Part shown: piece after piece, positions 15,996 through 26,200 of the stretch
Position numbering within the stretch: the stretch's first letter is position 1
How the letters are laid out: each line of letters starts with the position of its first letter
Origin: 40CM-2-70-7 sp035279865
GTDB lineage: Bacteria > Gemmatimonadota > Gemmatimonadetes > Gemmatimonadales > GWC2-71-9
NCBI GenBank assembly: GCA_035279865.1
Contig: DATEGY010000124.1
Location: 1 to 64,000 of the forward strand
Direction: 5' to 3'
DNA length: 64,000 nucleotides
Notes under the pieces: model-generated
Databases searched by the model: none
Seen by the model: the letters and a program-made list of their open reading frames with translations, nothing else
Told to the model about the DNA's origin: nothing
Program-made: the position numbers and the translations under genes

Positions 15996-18900
15996 CTACT
16001 CCACCAGGAGGGTCGCAATCTCCCAGGGATGCAGGGTCAGTGACACGCTCCGGCCGTCCGCCGAGAGCGGGAGCGCGGCTCCCGGATCCTCGAGCAGGTT
16101 CGCGCGCCGCACCCGTTTCACGGCGCGCCCGAACGAGATCGTCGTGGTGGTGGCCTTCCCGTGCCACTCGACCACCCGCAGCACGAGCCCCGGCACATCC
16201 TCGGCGCGCTTCACTGAGGTGATGTACACGTCGGGCTCGGAAGGCACCGCCACCGACCATGAGCGGCCGGCGGCCCCGGTGTGCGCTTCGGTCGCGACGG
16301 CGATCATCGGGACATTGAACGCCTGTCCCTCCCGTTCAGTCAGGCCGGTCTGCCAGCCTCCGGCGTGTGGATAGATGGCGTACCGGAAATGCTGCTGCCC
16401 CCGGTCGGCCAGCGAATCGGGCCAGAGGGGCGAGCGGAGCAGGGACAACCGCATCCGGTTCCCGCGCGTGTCCCAGCCGTATTTCGAGTCGTTCAGGATG
16501 CTGACGCCGAATGCCGAGTCGGACAGGTCACCCCAGCGATGACCCGGGTGCTCGTACTTCGCCCGCTCCGCCTGGGTGGACGGATGCGTGGGCTGGCCGA
16601 TGGCTCCGTAGCCGATCTCGTAGGTCGCACTGTCGGCGGTGACGTTCCAGTCGAAGGCCGCCTTCAGGAACTTGTGGCGTTCATGCCAGTCGATCTGGTT
16701 GTCGATCTCGAGGAACGGTTCACCGCGGCGCAGCACGATGCGCTGGGTGATGCGCGTGCCGTTCCAGGGCTTTTCGAATTCGATCCAGCGCTCGACGGCA
16801 TCCCCTCCCGCCCGGAGCGCCTTCACCGAGTCGATCGTCCACAGCTTGCCCGTGAACCCCGTGTTCCAGGCGTCCCACTGGGCGGGCTCGTCCACCAGAA
16901 GCTGGAGCACGTTGGCATGGCCGCTGTCGGCGATGGCTTCGTGATGTGCCTTGCGGTCGTACAGGTGGACGATCTGACCGGTCTTCGGGTCCACGTCGAC
17001 CGACAGAAACTCGTTCTCGAGGTGCGTCCGGGAGCCGGCGAAGGAGCGGTCGTCGGGAATTCTCCCGGCGCGAATCCAGAACACCGTTGCTCCCAGCGAT
17101 GGTACGCCCGTGGCCCGGCAACGCAGGGAATCTCCCCGGATGACCGCGGGTTGCGTCTTCCCGCGCTCGTCCGCGGCCACCAGGGAGCCCGACAGGCCGC
17201 GGAGGGCGTCGGTCAGCGGCACCGCGACGAATCCGGTCCGCGCCCAGGACGAGGGATTGAACACCGTCACCGGCACCCCGCGACCGCGGGTATCGAGCCG
17301 TCCAGCAAGATCGCGGACCGACCGATCCCGAATGGCCGTGCCGGCCGCGGCGACGGAGTCATACGTCGCCATCGCGTCGAGGTAGATCGGATGGATGCCG
17401 GATCCCGGCAGCAGGTCGTGGAACTGGTTGAACAGCGTCTGCCGCCAGGCGTGCTCGAGCGAATCCTTCGGATAGGGGGCGGGGTCGACGGTGGCGAGAA
17501 ACTCCGCCGTGCCCAGCAGGGTCTCGCTCTCACGATTTCGGCGCTTCATCCAGCTCTGCGTCGTGTAGGTCGCGCGGTGGTATTCGAGGTACAGCTCGTC
17601 GTTCCACAGGGGCCATTTGTCCATCGGCCGCGCGCCCCGGATACTCGAAAGTGCCTGGGTGGGACGGTCATCCTTCAGCACGGGGAAGGCAGGGAGTCGG
17701 CCCAGATCGCCCCGGCGGTCCAGCATTTCCGCGGTGGGCCCGCCGCCATGATCGCCGACGCCGTAGAGTACGAGCATGTGGTGGGCGGAGCCGGTGCGGG
17801 CGTTGTCCTGGCGCATCTGCTGGGCGAGCGTCGCCCCATCGAGATCGTGGTCGTAGCCGTATGGGTTGTACGCGAAGATCGTCGTGCCGTCCCGGCCCTT
17901 CCACCGGAAGGCGTCGTACGGGAACGTGGTCGAGTCGTTCCAGCGGATTTTCTGGGTGACGAAGAAATCCATCCCGAGCTCGTGCCAGATCTGCGGCATC
18001 TGCCACGGATAGCCGAAGGAATCGGGGGTCCAGGCGACCTTCGACCGGTGACCGAAGAGCTTCTGGAAGTACCGCTGTCCGTAGAGCCCCTGACGGACGA
18101 GGGATTCTCCGCCCGGCATGTTCTGATCGGCCTCGAGCCACCAACCGCCCACCGCTTCCCACCGCCCGGCGTGCTCGGCGGCGCGGATCGAATCGAGTAG
18201 TCCCGGTGCACGCTGAGCCAGCCAGTCGTAGTACTGGGCCGCACTCGCCGCGAAGGTCATGGACGGGAACTTCTGCTCGAGCTTGAGCGCCGTCCGCCAC
18301 GTGGCTTCCACCACGCCCACCGTCTCGGTGTAGCGCCAGAGCCAGGCGGCGTCGATGTGCGAGTTGCCGACGAGGTGGATCGTGTCGCGCGCAAAGAGAC
18401 TCGAGTCGGCCGCGAAACTCTGCGATGCCTGTTTCTCGAGATACCGGTACGTCGCCTTGTCGGGCGTCATCATGGCCGTGAGCCAGGCGCGCGCGTCGGG
18501 CCAGGGGACGGAGCCCGATGAGTCGCCGAGCGCCGGCAGGAGCGTGAGGTCGAGGGCGAAGTCCGAGTACGACCGATCCCGCACGCGGGCCCGCGGATGG
18601 TCCCACCAGGGTCTGGTCGAATCGCGGACGATCGTGATGTGGAGGGTGTCTCCCGCCGCGCACTGGGAGCAGAGCGGCAGGGTGCCGTCGGCGCCCGGCG
18701 TCTGTGCCTTGCCATTGATCGAGTACTGCGCCGTCGGTCCGAACTCGGCGGCGAGGAGGTCGACCGACAGGCCCGCGAAGGCCGGCGGGACCGTAACCCT
18801 GGTCTCGAGGGTGGTGCTGTGGTCATTCCAGTTCGCGAACTGGATGCGGGAGTCGAGGAGTGCGAGGACGGCCGCGGGATCGAGGGGTGCAATCCGGACG

Positions 18901-19751
18901 TCCGTCGAGACTCCCATTCGGGTCGCGAGGGTGGCCGCGGTATCGAGGGCGACGCGACTCAAGGTCGCGAGGTCGAACGGACGCGCGAGGGTCTTGGGCG
19001 TCCCGGGGACGAGACCGGCGACTGAGTCGGAGCTGAGCGCCTGACCACCGGCCGAGAGGGAGACGACGGCAGAGCTGGGTGGATTCTTGCCCCAGGTGGT
19101 GATGGTCGCACTCCCCGTTCCCAGCAGCGTGTCGTGCGACCACGTGACGGGCCCCGACAAACGCAGAGGGCCGGCCGCGACGGTCGAGGCCGGGAGGTTC
19201 CCCGGCTGCGCATCGGATGGACGCCGGTTGGTCGCGCGTATCGAATCGCCCACGACCCAGGCGCCGAATCCGAAATCCCCGCCGCGATTCACCACCTTGA
19301 GCAGGAGCGCGTTCCATCCCTTGGCGAGACGGACCTCGACGGTGTCGCGGTCGTGATCAACGCCGCGCGGCACGTCGTGATAGTGAATGCGCTGGCCATT
19401 CAGCCAGGCGAGGATGTCGTCGTCACTCGCCAGAACCAGCGTGCGGCTCTCGTCTTTGGGGGCGAAGACATACGTGAAGGCGTAAACCACGGTGCGCTCT
19501 TTGGCGCCGCCGAACTCCTTGCCGAGGTCGTCGATCCCGCTCGCCGGGATCGTCACCGGCCGCCATGTGTCCGACGAATCGGGGAAGGCAGCGCTCTCTC
19601 CTCCCAGATAATCGCGCGTCAGCCTCGCGGCTCCCGTGTCGGTGGAGACAGGGGTGGTGAGGAGCCAGGGACGAATCGCGATCGGGATCTGGGGAGTGGC
19701 GTGCGGTTGCTGGATGAGAAGAAGAAGGGCGGCGTTCAACGCAGGAATCAT
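15996..19751 (-). CDS. Secreted GH38-type alpha-mannosidase
   Basis: A 1251-residue glycoside hydrolase. The N-terminus (MIPALNAALLLLIQQPHATP) looks like a signal peptide. Residues about 30-440 carry beta-sandwich material, including a segment typical of ligand-binding modules (FTYVFAPKDESRTLVLASDD). The GH38 catalytic domain begins at NSHIDAAWLWRYTE (H465 and D467 are zinc ligands) and contains the nucleophile in WTPDSFGY (D577). The C-terminal half holds the usual mannosidase beta domains. It should release alpha-mannose from glycans or glycoproteins outside the cytoplasm. ATG 19751 shares one base with the TGA of the deformylase gene, so the two are coupled. Confidence 0.9.
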   Translation of the reverse strand: MIPALNAALLLLIQQPHATPQIPIAIRPWLLTTPVSTDTGAARLTRDYLGGESAAFPDSSDTWRPVTIPASGIDDLGKEFGGAKERTVVYAFTYVFAPKDESRTLVLASDDDILAWLNGQRIHYHDVPRGVDHDRDTVEVRLAKGWNALLLKVVNRGGDFGFGAWVVGDSIRATNRRPSDAQPGNLPASTVAAGPLRLSGPVTWSHDTLLGTGSATITTWGKNPPSSAVVSLSAGGQALSSDSVAGLVPGTPKTLARPFDLATLSRVALDTAATLATRMGVSTDVRIAPLDPAAVLALLDSRIQFANWNDHSTTLETRVTVPPAFAGLSVDLLAAEFGPTAQYSINGKAQTPGADGTLPLCSQCAAGDTLHITIVRDSTRPWWDHPRARVRDRSYSDFALDLTLLPALGDSSGSVPWPDARAWLTAMMTPDKATYRYLEKQASQSFAADSSLFARDTIHLVGNSHIDAAWLWRYTETVGVVEATWRTALKLEQKFPSMTFAASAAQYYDWLAQRAPGLLDSIRAAEHAGRWEAVGGWWLEADQNMPGGESLVRQGLYGQRYFQKLFGHRSKVAWTPDSFGYPWQMPQIWHELGMDFFVTQKIRWNDSTTFPYDAFRWKGRDGTTIFAYNPYGYDHDLDGATLAQQMRQDNARTGSAHHMLVLYGVGDHGGGPTAEMLDRRGDLGRLPAFPVLKDDRPTQALSSIRGARPMDKWPLWNDELYLEYHRATYTTQSWMKRRNRESETLLGTAEFLATVDPAPYPKDSLEHAWRQTLFNQFHDLLPGSGIHPIYLDAMATYDSVAAAGTAIRDRSVRDLAGRLDTRGRGVPVTVFNPSSWARTGFVAVPLTDALRGLSGSLVAADERGKTQPAVIRGDSLRCRATGVPSLGATVFWIRAGRIPDDRSFAGSRTHLENEFLSVDVDPKTGQIVHLYDRKAHHEAIADSGHANVLQLLVDEPAQWDAWNTGFTGKLWTIDSVKALRAGGDAVERWIEFEKPWNGTRITQRIVLRRGEPFLEIDNQIDWHERHKFLKAAFDWNVTADSATYEIGYGAIGQPTHPSTQAERAKYEHPGHRWGDLSDSAFGVSILNDSKYGWDTRGNRMRLSLLRSPLWPDSLADRGQQHFRYAIYPHAGGWQTGLTEREGQAFNVPMIAVATEAHTGAAGRSWSVAVPSEPDVYITSVKRAEDVPGLVLRVVEWHGKATTTTISFGRAVKRVRRANLLEDPGAALPLSADGRSVSLTLHPWEIATLLVE

Positions 19752-20311
19752 CAGAGCATCTCACGGGGTGATGGCGGACCGTAACGGTCTGCGGGCTGGT
19801 GAAGCTTCTCCCACTCCTCCCGGAAAGCGAAGGGGTCGAGACCGGAGGCCCGGTCCACGGCCAGGATGCCGTCCAGGTGGTCGATCTCGTGTTGCATCAG
19901 CTCAGCCATCGGTCCTTCCAGGGGCATGGTGTGCGTCTTTCCCTGGAGATCCTGGTACGTCAGCGTCGCCTGGTAGGCGCGCGTGACCCGGACATAGAGC
20001 TCGGGGAAAGAAAAGCAGTCGTCCCAGACCTGAAAGTCGTCGGGCCCCACGTCGGTAATCTCTGGATTGATCATGTTCCACCGCTCTTTCCCGATCTGCA
20101 CGAAGACCACGCGGATTGGCGCACCGATCTGCGGGGCCGCCAGGGCCCGTCCCATTTTGAACTTCTTGCGGGCTTCGGAAAGGGTATCGCGGAGGTCGTC
20201 GATGACCAGGCGCACCGCGGCCGAGGATGGCTTTTCGACCATCTGGCAGCGGGCCCGGAGGATCGGGTCGCCAAGTTGGCGGATCCGGCGCACGGTCATG
20301 GGGGCCACCAA
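19751..20311 (-). CDS. def: Peptide deformylase, divergent motifs
   Basis: A 186-residue metalloenzyme that removes the N-formyl group from nascent proteins. The metal ligands are all present: C99 in DDCFSFPE and the HEIDH motif H141-E142-x-x-H145. Motif 1 is GRALAAPQ rather than GxGLAAPQ, and motif 2 is DDCFS rather than EGCLS, so it belongs to a divergent branch and may be a second, specialised deformylase. The start could also be the inner ATG five residues later (MTVRRIRQLGDP). It is followed directly by the mannosidase gene (one-base overlap). Confidence 0.87.
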   Translation of the reverse strand: MVAPMTVRRIRQLGDPILRARCQMVEKPSSAAVRLVIDDLRDTLSEARKKFKMGRALAAPQIGAPIRVVFVQIGKERWNMINPEITDVGPDDFQVWDDCFSFPELYVRVTRAYQATLTYQDLQGKTHTMPLEGPMAELMQHEIDHLDGILAVDRASGLDPFAFREEWEKLHQPADRYGPPSPREML

Positions 20312-20356
20312 TGTGGCGATTTGGCGGGCTGGTGCAATACGGGGTAACGTAAGTCC

Positions 20357-20974
20357 ATGTCACTGGCGGGTATCGTGCTCGCGGCCGGCCGCTCTTCCCG
20401 GATGGGGTCCCCCAAGGCCCTCCTCGATTTCCGGGGGGAGCCCTTCGTGCTCCGGATCCTCGAGGCACTGGAAGCGCTCGACTTGAAGACGCGCTTGGTG
20501 GTGGTGGGGCCACGTCATGAGGCGAAGGACATCCGGGCCCTGCTGAGTCAGCACGATTGCCTGGTCATCGAAAATCAGGACATCGAGGGAGGCCCGATCG
20601 CCTCGCTTCGCGCTGGACTCGCTGCCGTTCATACCATCCAACCGACTGGGGTGCTGGTCTGGCCCGTGGATCTGCCCCATGTCCGGGTCGACACCGTGGA
20701 ACGGCTCGTGGACGTCTTTCGGCGGAACAGTCCATTCGCGGTGGTCCCGCGCTTCGGGGCCCGACGCGGCCACCCGATTATCTGGGGGAGCGCCGCGTTC
20801 GCCGAGCTGGAAGCCAGCGACGCGGCGACGAAGGACGGCGCCCGTGCCGTGTTGCACACTCACGTGGCTGAGGTCAGGGAGGTGCCGGTCGATGACCCCG
20901 CCGTCATCGACGATTTGAACACCCGCGAGGATTATGAGCGATTGGTGCGGGAGATAAACCGTGACGCGTACTGA
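20357..20974 (+). CDS. MobA/MocA-like nucleotidyltransferase
   Basis: A 205-residue NTP transferase. The signature LAAGRSSRMGSPKALL (residues 8-23) binds the nucleotide; PVDLPHVRVDTV provides the metal-binding Asp and RRGHPIIWG is the typical downstream block. This pattern is closest to MocA-type molybdopterin cytidylyltransferases and related nucleotidyltransferases of unknown substrate. No molybdenum cofactor genes lie nearby. It is divergent from def with a 45-base gap, and an 82-base gap separates it from the suf operon. Confidence 0.83.
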   Translation: MSLAGIVLAAGRSSRMGSPKALLDFRGEPFVLRILEALEALDLKTRLVVVGPRHEAKDIRALLSQHDCLVIENQDIEGGPIASLRAGLAAVHTIQPTGVLVWPVDLPHVRVDTVERLVDVFRRNSPFAVVPRFGARRGHPIIWGSAAFAELEASDAATKDGARAVLHTHVAEVREVPVDDPAVIDDLNTREDYERLVREINRDAY

Positions 20975-21056
20975 AGTTGGAAGGCTTGCCGAATCCCGAG
21001 TATTCAAGTAGGATTAAGCATCGCGCGCAACGCAACTTAAGGCTGCCAAATCACTT

Positions 21057-22490
<1,434 letters not shown>

Positions 22491-22525
22491 GCAAGGGAAG
22501 CGGGAAGAGTGAAGCGGGAAGCGTG

Positions 22526-23269
22526 ATGCTCGAAATCAAGGGACTTCGGGCGACCGTCTCCGCCGACGCGAAGAAGGAGATCCTTAAGGGTCTCGACCTG
22601 ACGGTCAAAGCCGGCGAGGTCCACGCCATCATGGGACCCAACGGCTCGGGCAAGAGCACACTCGCCGCGGTCCTCGCAGGTCATCCGGCGTACACCGTCA
22701 CGGGCGGCACGGTGACGTACCGCGGGAAGGACCTGCTCGACCTGGACCCCGAGGAGCGCGCGCGCGAAGGCGTGTTCCTCGCGTTTCAATACCCGGTTGC
22801 CATCCGCGGCATCACGAACTCCTACTTTCTGCGGTCGGCGCTCAACGCCATCCGGAAGCATCGGGGGCAGGAAGAGCTCGACCCTCTCGACTTCCTCTCC
22901 GTGCTCGAAGGGAAGCTCAAGCAGATCGGCTGGGACGACAGCTTCCTGAATCGCGCGGTGAACGACGGGTTTTCGGGCGGCGAAAAGAAGCGCAACGAGA
23001 TCCTCCAGATGGCGGTGCTCGAGCCGACGCTCGCCATCCTCGACGAGACCGATTCGGGGCTCGACATCGACGCTCTGAAAACCGTCGCCGAGGCGGTGAA
23101 TGCTCTGCGCCGGCCTGATACCGCGACGGTCGTCGTCACCCACTACCAGCGCCTCCTCAACTACATCGTGCCCGACCAGGTTCACGTCCTGGCGGGAGGC
23201 CGGATCGTCAAGTCGGGTGGCAAAGAACTGGCTCTGGAGCTGGAAGAGAAAGGCTACGTGGGCGTGTGA
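22526..23269 (+). CDS. sufC: Fe-S assembly ATPase SufC
   Basis: The ABC-type ATPase of SufBCD, 247 residues from ATG 22526. It has Walker A GPNGSGKST, the signature FSGGEKKRNEI and Walker B ILDETDSGLDID. ATG 22526 gives the usual family N-terminus (MLEIKGLRATV). The alternative GTG 22487 overlaps the sufB stop and would add 13 low-complexity residues (MSKGSGKSEAGSV) made from a short GA-rich repeat. Operon coupling favours the GTG, homology favours the ATG. ATP hydrolysis drives cluster assembly on SufB-SufD. Confidence 0.96.
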   Translation: MLEIKGLRATVSADAKKEILKGLDLTVKAGEVHAIMGPNGSGKSTLAAVLAGHPAYTVTGGTVTYRGKDLLDLDPEERAREGVFLAFQYPVAIRGITNSYFLRSALNAIRKHRGQEELDPLDFLSVLEGKLKQIGWDDSFLNRAVNDGFSGGEKKRNEILQMAVLEPTLAILDETDSGLDIDALKTVAEAVNALRRPDTATVVVTHYQRLLNYIVPDQVHVLAGGRIVKSGGKELALELEEKGYVGV

Positions 23270-24414
23270 ACTGGATTACCGAGCTCAGGGAGAAGGGCGC
23301 GGCCCGCTTCGCCGAAGTCGGATTCCCCACCACCAAACAAGAAGCCTGGCGGTTCACGGATGTCCGGCCTGTGGCGGAGACCTCTTACGGGAAAGCCACG
23401 TCCCGGTGGACGGTCGACGCGAATGGCGCGGAGGGCCTTGTAGTCGGCGACCTCACCAAGACCGGCGACGTCGCCCGGGCGCATCTGGGGCGGTATGCCG
23501 ACCTGACGGCCAATCCGTTCACCGCCCTGGCCACCGCGTTTCTCGACGACGTCCAGGTCGTGTCGATCTCCGCAAAGACCGACGTGTCGTCGCCGATCCG
23601 GTTGGCGCACCGCTTCGAGGGGACGGGCGCCGTCATGGCGACGCCTCGGGTCTTGATTGTGCTCGGTGACCAGGCCCGCGCGACCGTGATCGAGACCCAC
23701 GAGGATTCGGGGATCGAAGCCTCCCTGTCCAACAGCGTGACGGAGATCGTCCTCGGGCAGGGCGCGACCCTCGACTACATCCGCGTCCAACGCGAAGGCG
23801 CGAAGACGAATCACATCGCCACGACCCAGTCCCACCAGGGCCGTGACAGTGTGCTCCGGTCGACATCGATTGCGCTCGGCGCCGGCCTGACGCGCCACGA
23901 CCTCGGGGCCGTGCTCGCCGGAACCGGTGCTTCCCTGACGCTCAACGGACTCTCCGTGCTCTCCGGGCGCCAGCATGTCGACTATCACACCACCATCGAC
24001 CACGCCCAGGCGCACTGTGAGAGCCACGAGCTCTTCAACGGGGTGTTCGACCAGCAGGCCCGCGGCGTCTTCAATGGGCGGATCATCGTTCGGCCCGGCG
24101 CGCAGCGGACCGACTCGAAGCAGACCAACAACAATCTTCTGCTCTCCGGCGAAGCGCGCGCGGACTCCCAGCCCCAGCTCGAGATCTACGCCGACGACGT
24201 GAAGTGCACCCATGGCGCCACCCTCGGCCCCCTGGATCCGACGGCGCTGTTCTACCTGGTGAGTCGCGGGCTGTCGCCCCAGACGGCGAAGAGCCTCCTC
24301 ACCTACGGCTTCGCGGCCGACGTCCTGACCCGCATCGCCGTTGTCCCGGTCCGCGACGACCTGGATCGCGCCATTCGCAGCCGGCTCGGCGTGGAGGGTC
24401 TGGCGGCCGCATGA
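23266..24414 (+). CDS. sufD: Fe-S cluster assembly protein SufD
   Basis: A 382-residue SufB paralogue and partner in the SufBCD scaffold. The C-terminal core is characteristic: HVDYHTTIDHAQAHCESHEL, FNGRIIVRPGAQRTDSKQ and TNNNLLLSGEARADSQPQLE, then DDVKCTHGATLGPLD. GTG 23266 overlaps the sufC stop by 4 bases, and the stop overlaps the ATG of sufS. The N-terminal 100 residues are, as usual, poorly conserved. Confidence 0.95.
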   Translation: MNWITELREKGAARFAEVGFPTTKQEAWRFTDVRPVAETSYGKATSRWTVDANGAEGLVVGDLTKTGDVARAHLGRYADLTANPFTALATAFLDDVQVVSISAKTDVSSPIRLAHRFEGTGAVMATPRVLIVLGDQARATVIETHEDSGIEASLSNSVTEIVLGQGATLDYIRVQREGAKTNHIATTQSHQGRDSVLRSTSIALGAGLTRHDLGAVLAGTGASLTLNGLSVLSGRQHVDYHTTIDHAQAHCESHELFNGVFDQQARGVFNGRIIVRPGAQRTDSKQTNNNLLLSGEARADSQPQLEIYADDVKCTHGATLGPLDPTALFYLVSRGLSPQTAKSLLTYGFAADVLTRIAVVPVRDDLDRAIRSRLGVEGLAAA

Positions 24415-25661
24415 GTGCCAAGCCGGCCATCCGCTCCGCGTCCGCCTGGGATGTCGGCCGCATCCGGCGCGATTTCCCGATTCTCGGAACCCTGGCCCAC
24501 GGCAAGCCGCTCGTGTACCTCGACAACGGCGCGACCAGCCAGAAGCCGCAGGCCGTCATCGACGCCATCAGCCATTACTACGAATCGGGCAACGCCAACG
24601 TCCACCGCGGCGTCTACGCGCTGAGTGAGTCGGCGACGGCGGCGTACGAAGGAACGCGTGCGAAGGTCGCGCGCTTCCTGAATGCCCGTGAAGACCGCGA
24701 GATCATCTACGTCCGGGGCACCACGGAGGCCATCAACCTCGTGGCGTCGAGCTTCGGCAGACTGAAGGTGAAGGCCGGGGACGAGATTCTGGTCTCGGCC
24801 ATGGAGCACCATTCGAACATCGTGCCCTGGCAGATTCTGGCGGAGCAGTCGGGCGCTGCGTTGAAAGTCATCCCGATGAATGAGCGCGGCGAGCTCAAGC
24901 TGGACGAATACCGCAAGCTCCTGACGCCCCGGGCCCGGATCGTCGCGGTCGCGCATATCTCCAACTCCCTTGGCACCATCAACCCGATCAAGGAGATGGT
25001 GCAGCTGGCCCATGCGCAGGGCGTACCGGTGCTGGTGGACGGCGCCCAGGGTGCGCCGCATCTCGTCGTGGACGTCCAGGATCTCGACTGCGATTTCTAC
25101 ACGGTGTCCGGCCACAAAATGTTCGGCCCCACCGGAGTCGGCGTCCTGTACGGGAAGGCCGCGCATCTCGAAGCGATGCCTCCCTACCAGGGTGGCGGCG
25201 ACATGATCCGGTCGGTGACCTTCGCGAAGACGACCTACGCGCCCATCCCCGCCAAGTTCGAGGCGGGTACGCCTGACATCGGCGGCGTGGTCGGTCTGGG
25301 TGCCGCGGTCGACTACCTGGAGGGGCTGGACCGGAAGCGAGCGGCCGCCCACGAGCAGGACCTGCTCGAGTACGCGACGAAAGCCCTGGGGACGGTACCG
25401 GGCCTCCGGATTGTCGGGACGGCCGCCCACAAGGCGAGCGTCATCTCGTTCGTGCTGGACGGCATCCATGCGCACGACGTAGGCACCATCGTGGATCAGG
25501 CGGGGGTCGCAATCCGGACGGGCCATCACTGCACGCAGCCGGTGATGGAGTTTTTCCAGGTCCCCGCCACCGCCCGGGCGTCCTTCGCTTTCTACAACAC
25601 GCGGGACGAGGTGGACATCCTGGTGAAGGCCTTGAAGGGCGTGCGGAAGGTGTTCGGCTGA
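24411..25661 (+). CDS. sufS: Cysteine desulfurase SufS
   Basis: A 416-residue class V PLP enzyme that mobilises sulfur from cysteine as a persulfide. The PLP lysine is K236 (SGHKMFGPTG) and the persulfide cysteine is C374 in RTGHHCTQPVMEF, as in group II (SufS) desulfurases. ATG 24411 overlaps the sufD stop; the open frame upstream of it is alternate-frame sufD and is not coding. Sulfur should pass to SufU, encoded next. Confidence 0.96.
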   Translation: MSAKPAIRSASAWDVGRIRRDFPILGTLAHGKPLVYLDNGATSQKPQAVIDAISHYYESGNANVHRGVYALSESATAAYEGTRAKVARFLNAREDREIIYVRGTTEAINLVASSFGRLKVKAGDEILVSAMEHHSNIVPWQILAEQSGAALKVIPMNERGELKLDEYRKLLTPRARIVAVAHISNSLGTINPIKEMVQLAHAQGVPVLVDGAQGAPHLVVDVQDLDCDFYTVSGHKMFGPTGVGVLYGKAAHLEAMPPYQGGGDMIRSVTFAKTTYAPIPAKFEAGTPDIGGVVGLGAAVDYLEGLDRKRAAAHEQDLLEYATKALGTVPGLRIVGTAAHKASVISFVLDGIHAHDVGTIVDQAGVAIRTGHHCTQPVMEFFQVPATARASFAFYNTRDEVDILVKALKGVRKVFG

Positions 25662-26113
25662 TGGCGGACCTTACCGAGTTGTACCAGCAGACGATCGTCG
25701 AGCACAACCGGAGTCCCCGGAACTTCAAGACGCTCGATCACCCGACGCACCATGCCGATGGCAACAACCCCCTCTGCGGGGACCAGATCAGCCTTCAGTT
25801 GAAAGTGGACGGCGACGTGATCAAGGAAGTGGGCTTCCAGGGCTCCGGGTGTGCCATTTCCCGGGCCTCGGCTTCCCTGATGACCTCGGCCGTGATGGGA
25901 AAGACGTCCCGGGACGCGGAGCAGCTGTTCCAGGCCTTCCACGACATGGTGACGGGCGGGCCGAAGGCACCCGCCGATCCCACAGTGCTGGGCAAGCTCG
26001 CGGCATTCGCGGGGGTCAGGCAATTCCCTGCCCGGGTGAAGTGCGCGAACCTCGCCTGGCACACTCTGCACGCCGCCCTGCAGTCTGACGGAACCCCCAT
26101 CAGCACCGAGTAA
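25661..26113 (+). CDS. sufU: Sulfur-transfer protein SufU
   Basis: A 150-residue zinc-bound sulfur acceptor of SufS. The conserved cysteines are C39 (NPLCGD), C64 (GSGCAIS) and C128 (VKCANLAWHTL), the last in the SufU-specific C-terminal block; an insertion relative to IscU lies between the second and third. ATG 25661 shares a base with the sufS TGA. It is the last suf gene; no SufR, IscR or SufE gene is adjacent. Confidence 0.95.
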   Translation: MADLTELYQQTIVEHNRSPRNFKTLDHPTHHADGNNPLCGDQISLQLKVDGDVIKEVGFQGSGCAISRASASLMTSAVMGKTSRDAEQLFQAFHDMVTGGPKAPADPTVLGKLAAFAGVRQFPARVKCANLAWHTLHAALQSDGTPISTE

Positions 26114-26142
26114 CTTCCCGCTGCGTTTCGCCGTAGAATTGG

Positions 26143-26200
26143 TCGCCGTTCTGGCCGTCCCGGCCGTCCCCTGACACCCGACACCCGGCCCCTGACACCC
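26143..26200. repeat. Short direct repeats before the ABC transporter genes
   Basis: Nearly the whole 87-base gap between sufU and the ABC ATPase gene is built of short repeats: three GGCCGTCC-like units, then CTGACACCC, GACACCC and CTGACACCC again, running straight into ATG 26201. There is no obvious ribosome-binding site there. No function can be assigned. Confidence 0.55.

Noticed and set aside
16281..18200. A 639-codon open frame antisense to the alpha-mannosidase gene
   Set aside because: It covers the GH38 catalytic core on the other strand and has no start signal or recognisable domain.
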